A DNA stretch of 59,545 bases from JBFGCM01 sp041581135 (GCA_041581135.1 JBFGCM010000011.1:1-59545), one strand, 5' to 3'. Positions 1 to 8,797 are shown, counted from the first letter of the stretch. Numbers and translations are program-made. The notes: generated by a model from the letters alone, not told the origin.

Positions 1-241
1 GGATGCCTCGATCGAACACGGTCGGTCCGGCGGAGCCGTACGCCAGGTACTTCTCGATGGAGCGCTGCAACAGCAGGGCGACGAACGCAGCCGGGTCGCG
101 GTCCGGTACCGCCGCGCCTCCTGTGGCACGTTGTTCGGCGAGGATCTCTCGCGCCGGCTCCGCCACCGTCACCACGTCGGCCCCGAGCGCCTCGATGATG
201 GCGGTCTTGCCGGTGCCGGGGGCTCCGGTGATCACATGCAC
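1..241 (-). CDS. AAA family ATPase (AAA_28-like), partial
   Basis: This is the N-terminal part of a minus-strand gene that runs off the left edge of the window. The reading frame opens at a GTG (first base 241) just inside an in-frame stop and begins VHVITGAPGTGKT, a canonical Walker A loop. About 80 residues are present, continuing through PAREIL and ending near VFDRGIP, where DRG is typical of AAA_28/NadR-like nucleotide kinase-type ATPases. The substrate cannot be told from this fragment. GTG at 235 is an alternative start. The plus-strand extension that overlaps it lacks any recognisable domain and is antisense to this gene. Confidence 0.75.
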   Translation of the reverse strand, partial: MHVITGAPGTGKTAIIEALGADVVTVAEPAREILAEQRATGGAAVPDRDPAAFVALLLQRSIEKYLAYGSAGPTVFDRGI

Positions 242-407
242 GCGGCCGATTCTCCCCGATCATCGGTGCGGCGACCACCGGCTCCGCACCGACGCCGCCA
301 CCCGGGGTGCGCCGGCCGGAACCTGCGGGTTGGCCCTAGTGCCCCAGCTCGTTTCGTGGTACGCCAGAGGAGCCGGAGGCGATGCGCCTTCGGGTCCGCG
401 AGCGTCC

Positions 408-2138
408 ATGCGTAGTCCCCCGAATATCGCTCGATGGGTGGTGGTGGGCGTAGCGACGTTGATGGTGAGTGCCGGCGCCATCGTCGGTATCACCCCACTG
501 ATCGCGCCGAGTGCACCAACCGCTCAGACCTCCGCGGAGTTCTCTGCGGAGCGGGCCATGAGCCACGTAGCGGCCGTCGCTACGGAGCCTCGTCCGATGG
601 GAAGCGAAGCGGCGGCCCGCGCTCGGGCATACATCGTGAGCGAGCTCGAGTCCATCGGCCTGGTCGCCGCCGAGCAGACATCGTCGGCCCCGGCCTACTA
701 CGACCCGGCGAGGCCGATGGTCCAAGTCGTGAACGTGGTGGCTCGTATCCCGGGGTATGCGTCGACGGGCGCCGTCGTCTTGATGGGCCACTACGACACC
801 TTCCCGACCACGTCGGGGGCCAACGACAACGCCGCCGCCGTCGGCGCACTGCTCGAGGTCGGAAGGGCGTTGCAGAACGGACCCCAGCTGCGCAACGACG
901 TGATCCTCCTGTTCACCGATGGAGAGGAGCCGGCACCTCGCTACGGCTCGACCGCATTCGTCCGGCAGTCGGAGTGGATGGCGGATGTCGGGTTCGTGAT
1001 GAATCTCGAGGCCATCGGCCGTTCGGGTCCGTCGATGCTGGTCGAGATCAATGGCCCGCCCGGCTGGATCGTGGACGGGTACGCCGGTGTCGTCTCGGAT
1101 CCATCGGCCTACTCGTTCGTGACGGATCTCATGGACCTGCTCGGCGGAGCCGTCAGCGACTTCGACTCGTTCAAGGAGGCCGGCGTCCCTGGAGTCCACC
1201 TGGCATACCACCGCGGCTCATCGATGTATCACACTGCTGCCGACGTCGTCGAGGCGGTGAGCGTGGACAGCCTGGGCCATCACGGCACACAGGCGCTGGC
1301 ACTGGCCCGTCACTTCGGCGAGGTCGACCTCCAGGCGATGCACAGCGAGGCAGGACGGGTGTGGGTCAGCGCCGGTCGTCGAGTGATGAGCCATCCGGCG
1401 GGTTGGGCACTGCCGGCGACGATGGCCGTGCTCGTGGCTGCAGTGGCTATGACGGTGATCTCCAGCCGCCGCCGGGGCGGTATCCGGCAGGTGTTCGGGG
1501 GTGCCGCGTTCGCTGCGCTCGGCTGGCTCTCCGGGGTGCTGGCGGGATGGGTTGCCTGGCGACTCCTGGTGGCGGTGCGCTCGACTCCTGCTGTCGCCGA
1601 GAGCTATCTCTACCTGGGAGGGCTCGCCGCGGTGTCGGTGCTGGTGTACTTCTGGGTGGTGGGGCGCTTCGGTCGCCGAGTCCGTCCCCTCGACCTGTTC
1701 GGCGGCATCGTGATGGTGTGGGCGCTGCTCGCCGTCCTCGTAGCTGCCTTCGTGCCTGGAGCCGCCTTTGCGTTTGCGTGGCCGGCCATCGGTGGCGTGG
1801 TGATCGTGGCCCTCTCGCGGCTCGACCGCGGCGACTCCTGGGAGCGACGACTCGGACGAACGGCACTCCTCGCCGCCATCACGATTCCGATGCTGGCCGG
1901 TCCGGTTGACGTCTTCTTCCAGTTCGCGCAGCCGCGGCCGGGCAATCCAGGGTCTCAGGTGCTCGACGCCATCGTGGTGGTGATCATGCTCCTGATGTCG
2001 GCGATGGTCCTGCTGCATGCCGCGTGGCAGCCGCTCCGCCGCCACCAACCGGCGACCACGCCCGCCGATTACGCGGAACGCTTCCTTCATCGCGACGAGG
2101 CGGCGCCGAGGGAGGTCGGTGCGGTCGGAGTTGGCTGA
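408..2138 (+). CDS. M28 family zinc peptidase with C-terminal membrane domain
   Basis: This 576-residue protein is a membrane-anchored aminopeptidase of family M28 (Fxna-like layout). An N-terminal hydrophobic segment (residues about 8-30) places the peptidase domain outside the cytoplasm. The metal and catalytic residues are visible: H128 and D130 in GHYDT, D140 in ANDNAAA, E173/E174 in TDGEEP, E201 in NLEAIG and H275 in MYHTAADV. From about residue 330 to 550 there are six or seven hydrophobic helices, as in ER-type M28 peptidases. The ATG at 408 is preferred because the upstream frame is antisense to the AAA ATPase gene. Substrate is unknown; peptide turnover at the cell surface is the likely role. 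Confidence 0.85.
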   Translation: MRSPPNIARWVVVGVATLMVSAGAIVGITPLIAPSAPTAQTSAEFSAERAMSHVAAVATEPRPMGSEAAARARAYIVSELESIGLVAAEQTSSAPAYYDPARPMVQVVNVVARIPGYASTGAVVLMGHYDTFPTTSGANDNAAAVGALLEVGRALQNGPQLRNDVILLFTDGEEPAPRYGSTAFVRQSEWMADVGFVMNLEAIGRSGPSMLVEINGPPGWIVDGYAGVVSDPSAYSFVTDLMDLLGGAVSDFDSFKEAGVPGVHLAYHRGSSMYHTAADVVEAVSVDSLGHHGTQALALARHFGEVDLQAMHSEAGRVWVSAGRRVMSHPAGWALPATMAVLVAAVAMTVISSRRRGGIRQVFGGAAFAALGWLSGVLAGWVAWRLLVAVRSTPAVAESYLYLGGLAAVSVLVYFWVVGRFGRRVRPLDLFGGIVMVWALLAVLVAAFVPGAAFAFAWPAIGGVVIVALSRLDRGDSWERRLGRTALLAAITIPMLAGPVDVFFQFAQPRPGNPGSQVLDAIVVVIMLLMSAMVLLHAAWQPLRRHQPATTPADYAERFLHRDEAAPREVGAVGVG

Positions 2139-2173
2139 ACTGCGAGGCTCCTCCGGCCTGATTGCGTGAGCCG

Positions 2174-2605
2174 TCAGTCGTCGAACGACCAGCTGAGTAT
2201 CGTTGCCGCCTCGGGCACGTCCGCTCCTGCTGAGCGGTACGTGGCAATGGCCGGGGTGTCGTCGGGTTCGGTCGGTACCCACATGGCACGGCAGCCCAAC
2301 TCCCGGGCGAGATCGACCAGCGCCCGGACCAGGGCACGTCCGATCCCGCGCCGACGGTGCGCCGATTCGACGCCCAGCTCGAAGAGCAGCATCTCGACCC
2401 GCTTGTCGGGGTGGGCGACCTCTATGCCCGAGACGAATCCGACAGGATCCTCCGCGACATACGCGACCAGTAGGTGGTGGCCGGGTCGGTCGAGGAAGTC
2501 GAGGGCGAGCTCCGCGGTCGGAGCGCGGTCGAAGAGGTGGGCCGCGGCCAGGACGGCGTCCAGGTCGCCCAGATCGAGGAGGCGGATCGACAGCTGTGCG
2601 GACAC
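2174..2605 (-). CDS. GNAT family N-acetyltransferase
   Basis: A 143-residue acetyltransferase of the GNAT fold. The acetyl-CoA binding signature RRRGIG is at residues 84-89, preceded by the strand LLFELGVE and followed by the helix RALVRALVDLAREL. The C-terminal YRSAGA strand-turn is also typical. The start chosen is a GTG (VSAQLSIR) eight bases after a GAGG ribosome-binding site; a longer in-frame extension upstream lies antisense to the GTPase gene. The substrate may be an antibiotic, a polyamine or a protein N-terminus and cannot be deduced. It is divergent from the TGS GTPase. Confidence 0.8.
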   Translation of the reverse strand: MSAQLSIRLLDLGDLDAVLAAAHLFDRAPTAELALDFLDRPGHHLLVAYVAEDPVGFVSGIEVAHPDKRVEMLLFELGVESAHRRRGIGRALVRALVDLARELGCRAMWVPTEPDDTPAIATYRSAGADVPEAATILSWSFDD

Positions 2606-2686
2606 AGAGACATCCTCGCGCGTTGCAGCCCGGCATCGGCAACGTGCAACCGCGGAACACCACCGCACCGAGGCAGAATGGAGCTG

Positions 2687-3703
2687 ATGCCGACGAACGT
2701 CACCCCCGAGTTCCGCAAGGTCCAGAAGCAGTACCGCAAGACCCAGGATCCTCAGGAACGGATCGAGCTGCTCAAAGAGATGCTGCGGGTGGTGCCGAAG
2801 CACAAGGGCACCGAGCACCTCCGCGCCGAGATGCGCACCAAGCTGAAAGAGCTGACCGAAGAGGTGTCCAGCCCGGGGCGGGGCGCGACCCGTACCGGCC
2901 CTCCAGTGGCCTTCCGCCGCGAGGGGGCGGGCCAGATCTCCCTGATCGGCCCACCGAACGTCGGCAAGTCGGCCCTCCACGACCGGCTCACAGGCTCCCA
3001 CACGACCTCCGAGGCGTACCCGTTCGCCACGCAGTGGCCGCAACCCGGCATGTTCCGCCACGAGGACATCGCGTTCCAGCTCATCGATGTCCCGTCGATT
3101 GCACCCGAGCATCCGATTCCGCACATCGCCAACACTCTTCAGCTGGCGGACGCGTGCCTCTTCGTGGTCGATCTGAGTGACGTCAACTGTGTGAGCCGGG
3201 CCCAGTCGACCATCGACATGCTGGCGGATCGCAAGATCGATCTCGTGGCTTCCTGGGCGGAGGAGGACAACGGTGTCACCGACGACGAAGAGGACTTCTT
3301 CCGCATCCGTCTCCCGACGCTGCTGGTGGCGAACAAGGCGGATCTATTGGAGGATCCGGCCGGGGAGCTCGAGGTGCTCGAAGAGCTGCTGGGCGTGGCG
3401 TATCCGACGATGGCCGTGTCGGCGACGAACGGCGCCGGGATCGAGGCCCTGGGACCCTGGTTGTTCGACCACATGCGGGTGGTGCGCGTGTATACCAAGC
3501 GGCCGGGGGAGGATGCCGACCGCGGTAATCCGTTTGCGCTACAGGCCGGCGAGACCGTCTTCGACCTGGCCCGGCTGATCCACAAGGACGTGGCGAGCAG
3601 CTTCAAGCACGCCCGCATCTGGGGTACTGCGACGTTCGATGGGCAGCAGGTGGGTCGCGACCACGAGCTCGTCGACGGCGACGTGGTGGAGATCCACACC
3701 TAG
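2687..3703 (+). CDS. OBG/DRG-type GTPase with TGS domain
   Basis: A 338-residue GTPase resembling the DRG branch of the OBG family. An N-terminal helical stretch (PTNVTPEFRKVQ, KHKGTEHLR) is typical of DRG-like proteins. G1 is GPPNVGKS (residues 88-95), G4 is NKAD (216-219) and G5 is SATNGAG. The G3 position reads DVPS (134-137) rather than the usual DxPG. A C-terminal TGS domain covers roughly residues 263-338 and ends VDGDVVEIHT. The ATG at 2687 (MPTN) fits family N-termini and has GGAG just upstream; ATG 2678 is an alternative. Such proteins usually associate with ribosomes or RNA; the exact role is unknown. Confidence 0.85.
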   Translation: MPTNVTPEFRKVQKQYRKTQDPQERIELLKEMLRVVPKHKGTEHLRAEMRTKLKELTEEVSSPGRGATRTGPPVAFRREGAGQISLIGPPNVGKSALHDRLTGSHTTSEAYPFATQWPQPGMFRHEDIAFQLIDVPSIAPEHPIPHIANTLQLADACLFVVDLSDVNCVSRAQSTIDMLADRKIDLVASWAEEDNGVTDDEEDFFRIRLPTLLVANKADLLEDPAGELEVLEELLGVAYPTMAVSATNGAGIEALGPWLFDHMRVVRVYTKRPGEDADRGNPFALQAGETVFDLARLIHKDVASSFKHARIWGTATFDGQQVGRDHELVDGDVVEIHT

Positions 3704-4086
3704 TCGCCCGCCAGCCACGTCTCGTGCACCCGGAGCCACCTCACGCCGTTGGGCGCATCTGGTGTCTCGACGAACACGACGGTGCTGAGCCGGTGGTTGC
3801 TGCGATCGGACAGCCGGTGGTGCTCGACGTAGCCGGCGACGAGCACCTCCGTTGTCTCGTAGAGCAAGCGATGGTCGGTGATCCAGATCTCGAGTGACTT
3901 CGTGTGGGCGTGGCCGTTGCGAACGGCGGCGATGGTCTCGTCCCGGTTCGATTGTCCACCGTGAGGTCCGACCATCGAGAAGTCAGCGTGAAGGGCTGCC
4001 TCGACAGGTTCCAGCGAGTCCTCGGTGCCGAGGAAGTACGCCTGAAAGTACGCATGCAGATCGTCGATTTCGCGTTGCCAGTTCAC
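3700..4086 (-). CDS. SnoaL/DUF4440-like small protein
   Basis: A 128-residue protein with a likely NTF2-like (SnoaL/DUF4440) cone fold: an N-terminal helix WQREIDDLHAYFQAYF, an HADFSMVGPHGG turn and C-terminal strands ending RWLRVHETWL. Members are either small enzymes or ligand-binding proteins, so no reaction is proposed. It starts with GTG at 4086, six bases after a TAGAGT box, with no Shine-Dalgarno sequence, which suggests a leaderless mRNA. Its stop overlaps the stop of the convergent GTPase gene by four bases. Confidence 0.7.
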   Translation of the reverse strand: MNWQREIDDLHAYFQAYFLGTEDSLEPVEAALHADFSMVGPHGGQSNRDETIAAVRNGHAHTKSLEIWITDHRLLYETTEVLVAGYVEHHRLSDRSNHRLSTVVFVETPDAPNGVRWLRVHETWLAGD

Positions 4087-4092
4087 GCCAGG

Positions 4093-4112
4093 ACTCTATC
4101 GCCGGGTACGGT
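4093..4112. promoter_or_regulatory. Divergent pair of leaderless -10 boxes
   Basis: TAGAGT on the minus strand (4098-4093) lies six bases before the GTG at 4086, and TACGGT on the plus strand (4107-4112) lies six bases before the ATG at 4119. The whole intergenic space is 32 bp, so each promoter's -35 region falls at or beyond the opposite gene's start. Confidence 0.55.
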
Positions 4113-4118
4113 GCACCG

Positions 4119-4832
4119 ATGGACGACTTCGACGGCTTCGAGGCACTCAGCTTCGACTGCTATGGCACATTGATCGACTGGGAGTACGGCATCGTCGAGG
4201 CACTCGGCGCGTGGGCGGCTGACGCCGGACTATCACTCGGGCCGGATCAGTTGCTCGCCGCCCACGCCACCCACGAGACGCACGTGCAGCACGACATGCC
4301 GACGCGGCCGTATCCCGAGGTGCTCGCCGAGACGTTGCGGCGCATCGGCGCGGACTGTGGCGTCCTGGTCACCGCTGAGGATGCGGCGGCTTATGGGGCA
4401 TCGGTCGGGGAGTGGCCACCATTCCCCGATTCGGCGCCCGCCCTGAAGTTGCTCGCAGACAGGTTTCGGCTGGTGATCCTCAGCAACGTCGACCGGGCGT
4501 CGTTTGCTCGCAGCAACGAGCGGCTGGGGGTGACGTTCGACCTCATCGTCACTGCCGAGGACGTCGGCAGCTACAAGCCGGACCCGGCCGGTTTCCGGTT
4601 CATGTTCGACCGGTTGACCGAGCGAGGCATCGCCTCGGAGCGGGTGCTCCACGTGGCGGAGAGTCTGTATCACGATCACGAGCCGGCGCTCTCGCTCGGC
4701 ATGCGTACGGTGTGGATTCATCGCCGTCACGACAAGAGCGGATCGGGAGCCACTGCGCCGCCGCGTGGTGACGTCTCGCCGACATGGAGATTCACGTCGA
4801 TGGAGGCGTTCGCCGCTGCCGCGACTCGATGA
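4119..4832 (+). CDS. HAD superfamily hydrolase (haloacid dehalogenase type II-like)
   Basis: A 237-residue HAD-fold hydrolase. Motif I is FDCYGTLID with D13 as nucleophile; the Cys-Tyr after it matches L-2-haloacid dehalogenase-type members rather than DxD phosphatases. Motif II is LSNVD, motif III is the lysine in SYKPDPAGF, and motif IV lies around HVAESLYHDHEPA. The middle (residues about 20-100) is a helical cap. The substrate could be a 2-haloacid or a phosphate ester; the family is broad. The ATG at 4119 follows a TACGGT box by six bases and has no ribosome-binding site. The gene is divergent from the SnoaL-like gene and convergent with the M15 lipoprotein gene. Confidence 0.82.
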   Translation: MDDFDGFEALSFDCYGTLIDWEYGIVEALGAWAADAGLSLGPDQLLAAHATHETHVQHDMPTRPYPEVLAETLRRIGADCGVLVTAEDAAAYGASVGEWPPFPDSAPALKLLADRFRLVILSNVDRASFARSNERLGVTFDLIVTAEDVGSYKPDPAGFRFMFDRLTERGIASERVLHVAESLYHDHEPALSLGMRTVWIHRRHDKSGSGATAPPRGDVSPTWRFTSMEAFAAAATR

Positions 4833-4846
4833 CCTGTCGGCGGGGC

Positions 4847-6028
4847 TCAGCCGTCCGGGCCGAACCACTCGAAGTGACCGGGGTCGGGATTGGTCCACAG
4901 GTGGCCGGATCGGATGCCGGCCGCCTCCATGCGAGCCAACAGCTCGGGATGTACCGGCGACCCCGGTCCGTCGTCGGTCGGGTTCCCGAAGTTGATGTCG
5001 GCGGCCACGCCGAACGCGTGGCGTGACAGGCGAGTCGAACCGGCGATGAATCGCGGATTCCAGCAGCCGGCGAAGTCGGCCGGGTCGATCACCTCGGCGA
5101 GTCCGTCGTCGACGAGGCTCTGCATGACCTCCGTCAGGAGTGCCGCGAAGTCCTTGTGGCATCGGGTGAGGCCCAGGAGAGGGATGTCGACCGTCACTAT
5201 GTGCTCTTCCACCCACGCCGGGTCGATGATCACCTGGCCGCCGCCGGAAGGTCGATAGGCGAACTCGCCGAACTGCAGCTTGATGGCTGCCTGAGACCTG
5301 ACGAACCCGCCCGGGCGCGAGGTTCCCCCACCCAGCTCGCCGATACGGACGACGGCATCCGGCGCCAGCAGCGCACGGACGGCCGCTTCCAGGTCGTCCG
5401 CTTCGCCGGCATAGGTGATGAGCGCCGCTCGAGAGCGGATGTTGGCGTCGACGAAGCGCTCCGGGGCGCCGACGATGACCTCCGATGAGCCGACCTCGTG
5501 GTCGGGGACCACGGCGCCGACAGTGAGCGTGATGTCGCCTTCGAAGGTGATCTCATCGCCGGCCCGTAGTCGCCGCACGAGTGCCGAGGTCGCCCCGAGG
5601 ACGACCTCCGACGCATCGAGCGAATCCACCACCCGGGCTTGCACGGGAATCACGAACCCGTCCGGCGGCCGATCGACGGTCGCTCCGTCGGCGGTGCGGG
5701 TCTCGGTGATGTGCAGAGTGCCGGTCCGCAGCACCGTGAACGACTCGACGCCGTCCAGGTCGGGTACGGCCTGCTCCAGCCCGGAGTCGAGACCTGACGG
5801 CATGAAGACGAAGAACTCCCGCGCCGGGGGCTCGGTGGTGGTTGTCTGTGCTACAGGCGCCGCCGTCGTGGTGGTGGGTGTCGCGGTCGTGGGCGGAATC
5901 GTTGTGGGTGGCGCCATGGTGGTGGTCGGCGCGGCCGTGGTGGCCGGCCCCACCGGCAGCGGATCGCCGGCCGCCGCTTGGTTGCAGGCGGCGATCAGCG
6001 CACAGAGCAGCACTCCAAGACGGCGCAT
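4847..6028 (-). CDS. Lipoprotein with M15 (VanY-like) D,D-carboxypeptidase domain
   Basis: A 393-residue secreted lipoprotein. The signal peptide ends in a lipobox LIAAC with C15 as the lipidated residue. Residues about 25-70 are a Thr/Pro-rich low-complexity linker, likely spanning the cell wall. A middle domain of unknown type follows, and the last ~130 residues form an M15-type domain with RLSRHAFGVAADIN (zinc His and Asp) and PGHFEWFG (second His). Such domains cleave the terminal D-Ala of peptidoglycan stems or related peptides. The start ATG at 6028 sits six bases after a TAACCT box. Confidence 0.82.
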   Translation of the reverse strand: MRRLGVLLCALIAACNQAAAGDPLPVGPATTAAPTTTMAPPTTIPPTTATPTTTTAAPVAQTTTTEPPAREFFVFMPSGLDSGLEQAVPDLDGVESFTVLRTGTLHITETRTADGATVDRPPDGFVIPVQARVVDSLDASEVVLGATSALVRRLRAGDEITFEGDITLTVGAVVPDHEVGSSEVIVGAPERFVDANIRSRAALITYAGEADDLEAAVRALLAPDAVVRIGELGGGTSRPGGFVRSQAAIKLQFGEFAYRPSGGGQVIIDPAWVEEHIVTVDIPLLGLTRCHKDFAALLTEVMQSLVDDGLAEVIDPADFAGCWNPRFIAGSTRLSRHAFGVAADINFGNPTDDGPGSPVHPELLARMEAAGIRSGHLWTNPDPGHFEWFGPDG

Positions 6029-6034
6029 GCGTCG

Positions 6035-6040
6035 AGGTTA
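6035..6040 (-). promoter_or_regulatory. Leaderless -10 box of the M15 lipoprotein gene
   Basis: TAACCT on the minus strand, six bases before the ATG at 6028. No purine-rich ribosome-binding site is present. Confidence 0.5.
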
Positions 6041-6082
6041 GGCCACTCGATACCGGACCATTGGGCAGAATCGGTGCCGGTG

Positions 6083-6514
6083 TCAGAGAATGGCCGCCAC
6101 AGCGGCAACGATCAGAACGGCTCCCAGTGCCGCCATGGCGGCCATGGTGGCCACATACGTGCGGATGTCGCCAAGCGACCCGGTGCGGACGCCCTCGGCG
6201 CGGAGCCCCGCCAGCTTGCCCAGTTCGCGCCCCGCGGTGTCGATCGTCAGGCCGCCGGCGACGAGGGCAACCCACGGCCACCAACTGTGGTCGGCAAGTA
6301 ACAGGCCGCCGGCGGCCACCAAGGTCCACAGCACGGCCACATCCCAACGCGCTGTCTGGAGTTCGAGGCGTTGGTACAGGGCGTCGACCTCTTCGTCCTT
6401 CTCCTGGAGGCCGAGCCGCTGGGCGAGAGGGAGGTTGGTGACGGAGATCACCTGGCCGCCCCAGAGGAGGAGGCCGAGGACCAGGCTGGCCAATCCGATG
6501 GCTAGTTGCAGCAT
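6083..6514 (-). CDS. Small membrane protein of unknown function
   Basis: A 143-residue protein with about four hydrophobic helices: residues 1-25, two between about 58 and 92, and one at 119-143. Between the first two is a charged cytoplasmic-type loop (QEKDEEVDALYQRLELQ) with coiled-coil character. I do not recognise a family. Its neighbours are another membrane protein of unknown function downstream of a short gap and the M15 lipoprotein, so an envelope role is possible but not shown. Confidence 0.6.
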   Translation of the reverse strand: MLQLAIGLASLVLGLLLWGGQVISVTNLPLAQRLGLQEKDEEVDALYQRLELQTARWDVAVLWTLVAAGGLLLADHSWWPWVALVAGGLTIDTAGRELGKLAGLRAEGVRTGSLGDIRTYVATMAAMAALGAVLIVAAVAAIL

Positions 6515-6615
6515 TGTGCCGTTCTTCGGTCATCTTCAGGATGCGTGGAGGAGTGGGCGCACCGATAGGGACCAAGGGCCATCGGATGGCCCCGTCGGGC
6601 CCGTTCCGGCTCCGA

Positions 6616-7200
6616 TCAGGCAGCCAGCAGGTCGAAGTGGAATCCGGCGAGCAGGAGTACCACGCCAACCGACTTCGCCCACGCATCGACGCTGGGTACC
6701 GAGATGACCCGGGCGAATGGCCGAATCACGAGCACGAACACGCCTTGGCCCACGATCGATACGATTGCCGCCACCCCGAGGAAGACCAGGCCGCCGAAAA
6801 GCACCGCCACCACGAGCAGCCAGCCCCACGACGCGAACAGCAGCGCGACCGCTACGCCCACCATCACCAGGACCAGGCGCACCAGGAATCCGCCGGAGGT
6901 CCACCACCCCGCAGGCAACGGTTGGGGCGTCCGTCGCCGCTCCCGCACCCATGCCCACAGTGGTTCCCAGCGACGGCGAGCCCGAGCGATCGTGCCCGCA
7001 AACGGGGAGGCCGACCTCAGGCTCTGCCCGAAGCCGATGAGACGCTCCGGCCCAATGATGTCGAGGACCACCGTGAGGGCACCGACGAACTGGAGGATTT
7101 TGCCGAGGCGACCCCACCACACCACCTCCAGGCCCCACACCTCCAGGTCCAGCGTCGAACGGCCGGCCGCCCACTCCCGCCACGCGTCCCAGAGACTCAT
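6616..7200 (-). CDS. Membrane protein of unknown function
   Basis: A 194-residue protein, rich in Trp near the N-terminus (SLWDAWREW, VVWWGRLG). Hydrophobic helices lie near residues 35-55, twice between about 103 and 155, and at the very C-terminus (SVGVVLLLAGFHFDLLA). A basic loop RARRRWEPLWAWVRERRR separates the first and second. No family is recognised. The start ATG at 7200 follows TACGCT by eight bases; the longer upstream frame is antisense to the GNAT gene. Confidence 0.6.
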   Translation of the reverse strand: MSLWDAWREWAAGRSTLDLEVWGLEVVWWGRLGKILQFVGALTVVLDIIGPERLIGFGQSLRSASPFAGTIARARRRWEPLWAWVRERRRTPQPLPAGWWTSGGFLVRLVLVMVGVAVALLFASWGWLLVVAVLFGGLVFLGVAAIVSIVGQGVFVLVIRPFARVISVPSVDAWAKSVGVVLLLAGFHFDLLAA

Positions 7201-7259
7201 GTTCGGCGAGCGTAGCCACGACCCGGATCGGACGCCCTCTGGAGGCACCGGTGCCGCGG

Positions 7260-7802
7260 TCAGGTGTCCGTGAGCAGGTTTCCGAGGATCGCGTAGGGAC
7301 CGTGCCCGGCGGTCGGAACGAACCCGTGATGCAGCGGCCGCCAGCTGTGTCGTGCGTAGAACACAAGGGCTGGGGCATTGTCCTCGCGGACGGTGAGCAC
7401 CGCTCTGACGTGGGGCAGATCGGTGAACACGGCTTCGTAGAGTCGGGTACCCAGACCCCGGCGCCGAGCTCCCGGTACCACCCCGAACTCGGCGAACTCG
7501 AAATGGTCGATGAGCCACTCTCGCGCCAGGCCATCGCCGACCGCAGCGGCCATCTCGTCTCGCCACGGTTGCCCCGGTGAGCCGGTGAAGCCGTAGGCGA
7601 GGCCGAGCAGCTCGTCGTTGTCAGACTGCAAGGCCCTCAGGCGGAAGCCGGGTCGGGCGGCGTGGCCGGCGAGCATGGCCGGTACCTCGCCGGCGCCCCC
7701 CGGTGGGATCCGGTACATCGCCTCGTACGTTCGCTGGAGCGCTTCCGACACGTGGCCGATCTCGGCCGGATTGATCGTGACGATTCGAGCTGAGATGCTC
7801 AC
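7260..7802 (-). CDS. GNAT family N-acetyltransferase
   Basis: A 180-residue GNAT protein. The acetyl-CoA loop is seen in GVVPGARRRGLGTRLYEAV, followed by strand AVLTVREDNAPALVFYARHSW. An N-terminal part resembles the acceptor-binding half of small-molecule acetyltransferases. Its GTG start overlaps the stop of the upstream oxidoreductase gene in the sequence GTGA (four bases), so the two are very likely translated together. The substrate is unknown. Confidence 0.78.
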   Translation of the reverse strand: MSISARIVTINPAEIGHVSEALQRTYEAMYRIPPGGAGEVPAMLAGHAARPGFRLRALQSDNDELLGLAYGFTGSPGQPWRDEMAAAVGDGLAREWLIDHFEFAEFGVVPGARRRGLGTRLYEAVFTDLPHVRAVLTVREDNAPALVFYARHSWRPLHHGFVPTAGHGPYAILGNLLTDT

Positions 7803-8671
7803 TCGGCGAGCCGAGGCACCACGTTGGCAGCGATGCGCTCGACCACAGCGACCGGGTCCGGACCCACCGGCATGATCTGCACCTCGTCGATGCCGGCGCC
7901 GCTCAGCGCCCGCAGCTCGTCCACCAATGCATCGTCGTCGGCCTTGAAGACCGAACTGCCGATGTAGAGGTTGGTCTTGCGGATGGCGTCGTAGTCGGTC
8001 CCCACAGCTTCACAGTGGCGGCGTAGGACGTCGAGTTTGTGGGCGACCTCCTCGGGCGTGGCCACGATGAGATTGCAGGCATTGCCGTATTGCGCCGCGA
8101 GCCGGAGCGTCTTCCGCTCGCCGTTGCCGCCCACCATGATCGGTGGATGCGGCCGGCTGATCGGTTGCGGCTGGTTGAGGGTCTCGGTGAGTCGATAGTG
8201 CGTGCCCTCGTAGCGGCCAGTGTCATCGGACCACATCTGAAGGCAGATCTGGAGCGTCTCCTCCAACCGCTCGAAGCGCTCACCGAGTGGGGGGAAGGGG
8301 ACGCCGAGGCCGTCGTGCTCTCGCGCGTACCAGGCGGCCCCTATGCCGAGCTCGGCACGACCGCCCGAGAGGACATCGAGCGTAGAGACGATCTTGGCGA
8401 GTAGCCCCGGGTGTCGATAGGTGACTCCGGTCACCAGCAAACGGAGCTGAATCGCAGAGGTGAGTGCGGCGAAGAACCCGAGCGTGGCGTACCCCTCCAG
8501 CATCGGCTCTTCCGCCGGCGCGTACGCCTCCAGCTGGAAGAAGTGGTCCATGACCTGGAGCGACACGAAGCCACCGGAGTCGGCTGCCTGGGCGATCCGC
8601 CCCAGGGTCGGACCGATCTCTGCTCTCCCTCCCGGCCAGCTGAAGCTCGCAACGTGTACGCCTAGATCCAT
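7799..8671 (-). CDS. LLM class F420-dependent oxidoreductase
   Basis: A 290-residue TIM-barrel oxidoreductase of the luciferase-like monooxygenase class. Typical segments are MDLGVHV at the start, VMDHFFQL (strand 2), VSTLDVLSGGRAELGIGAAW and PIMVGGNGERKTLRLAAQYGNACN, which match actinobacterial F420-using members. Such enzymes use reduced F420 or FMN to reduce or oxygenate small organic molecules; the substrate is unknown. ATG at 8671 has a GGAGG site five bases upstream. It forms an operon with the overlapping GNAT gene. Confidence 0.85.
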   Translation of the reverse strand: MDLGVHVASFSWPGGRAEIGPTLGRIAQAADSGGFVSLQVMDHFFQLEAYAPAEEPMLEGYATLGFFAALTSAIQLRLLVTGVTYRHPGLLAKIVSTLDVLSGGRAELGIGAAWYAREHDGLGVPFPPLGERFERLEETLQICLQMWSDDTGRYEGTHYRLTETLNQPQPISRPHPPIMVGGNGERKTLRLAAQYGNACNLIVATPEEVAHKLDVLRRHCEAVGTDYDAIRKTNLYIGSSVFKADDDALVDELRALSGAGIDEVQIMPVGPDPVAVVERIAANVVPRLAE

Positions 8672-8797
8672 GGTCCCTCCTGACGGTGCGGTCGACGCCA
8701 CACCCTACGAGACCCGCGCGCCGCGCGAGATGCATGTGCTATGGGCCGGGCACTAACGGCGCTGAACGGATAAGTAGGTGCAACTGGACCCCGCATC

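Noticed and set aside
3..407. N-terminal extension of the M28 peptidase
   Set aside because: It is antisense to the AAA ATPase P-loop region and carries no domain.
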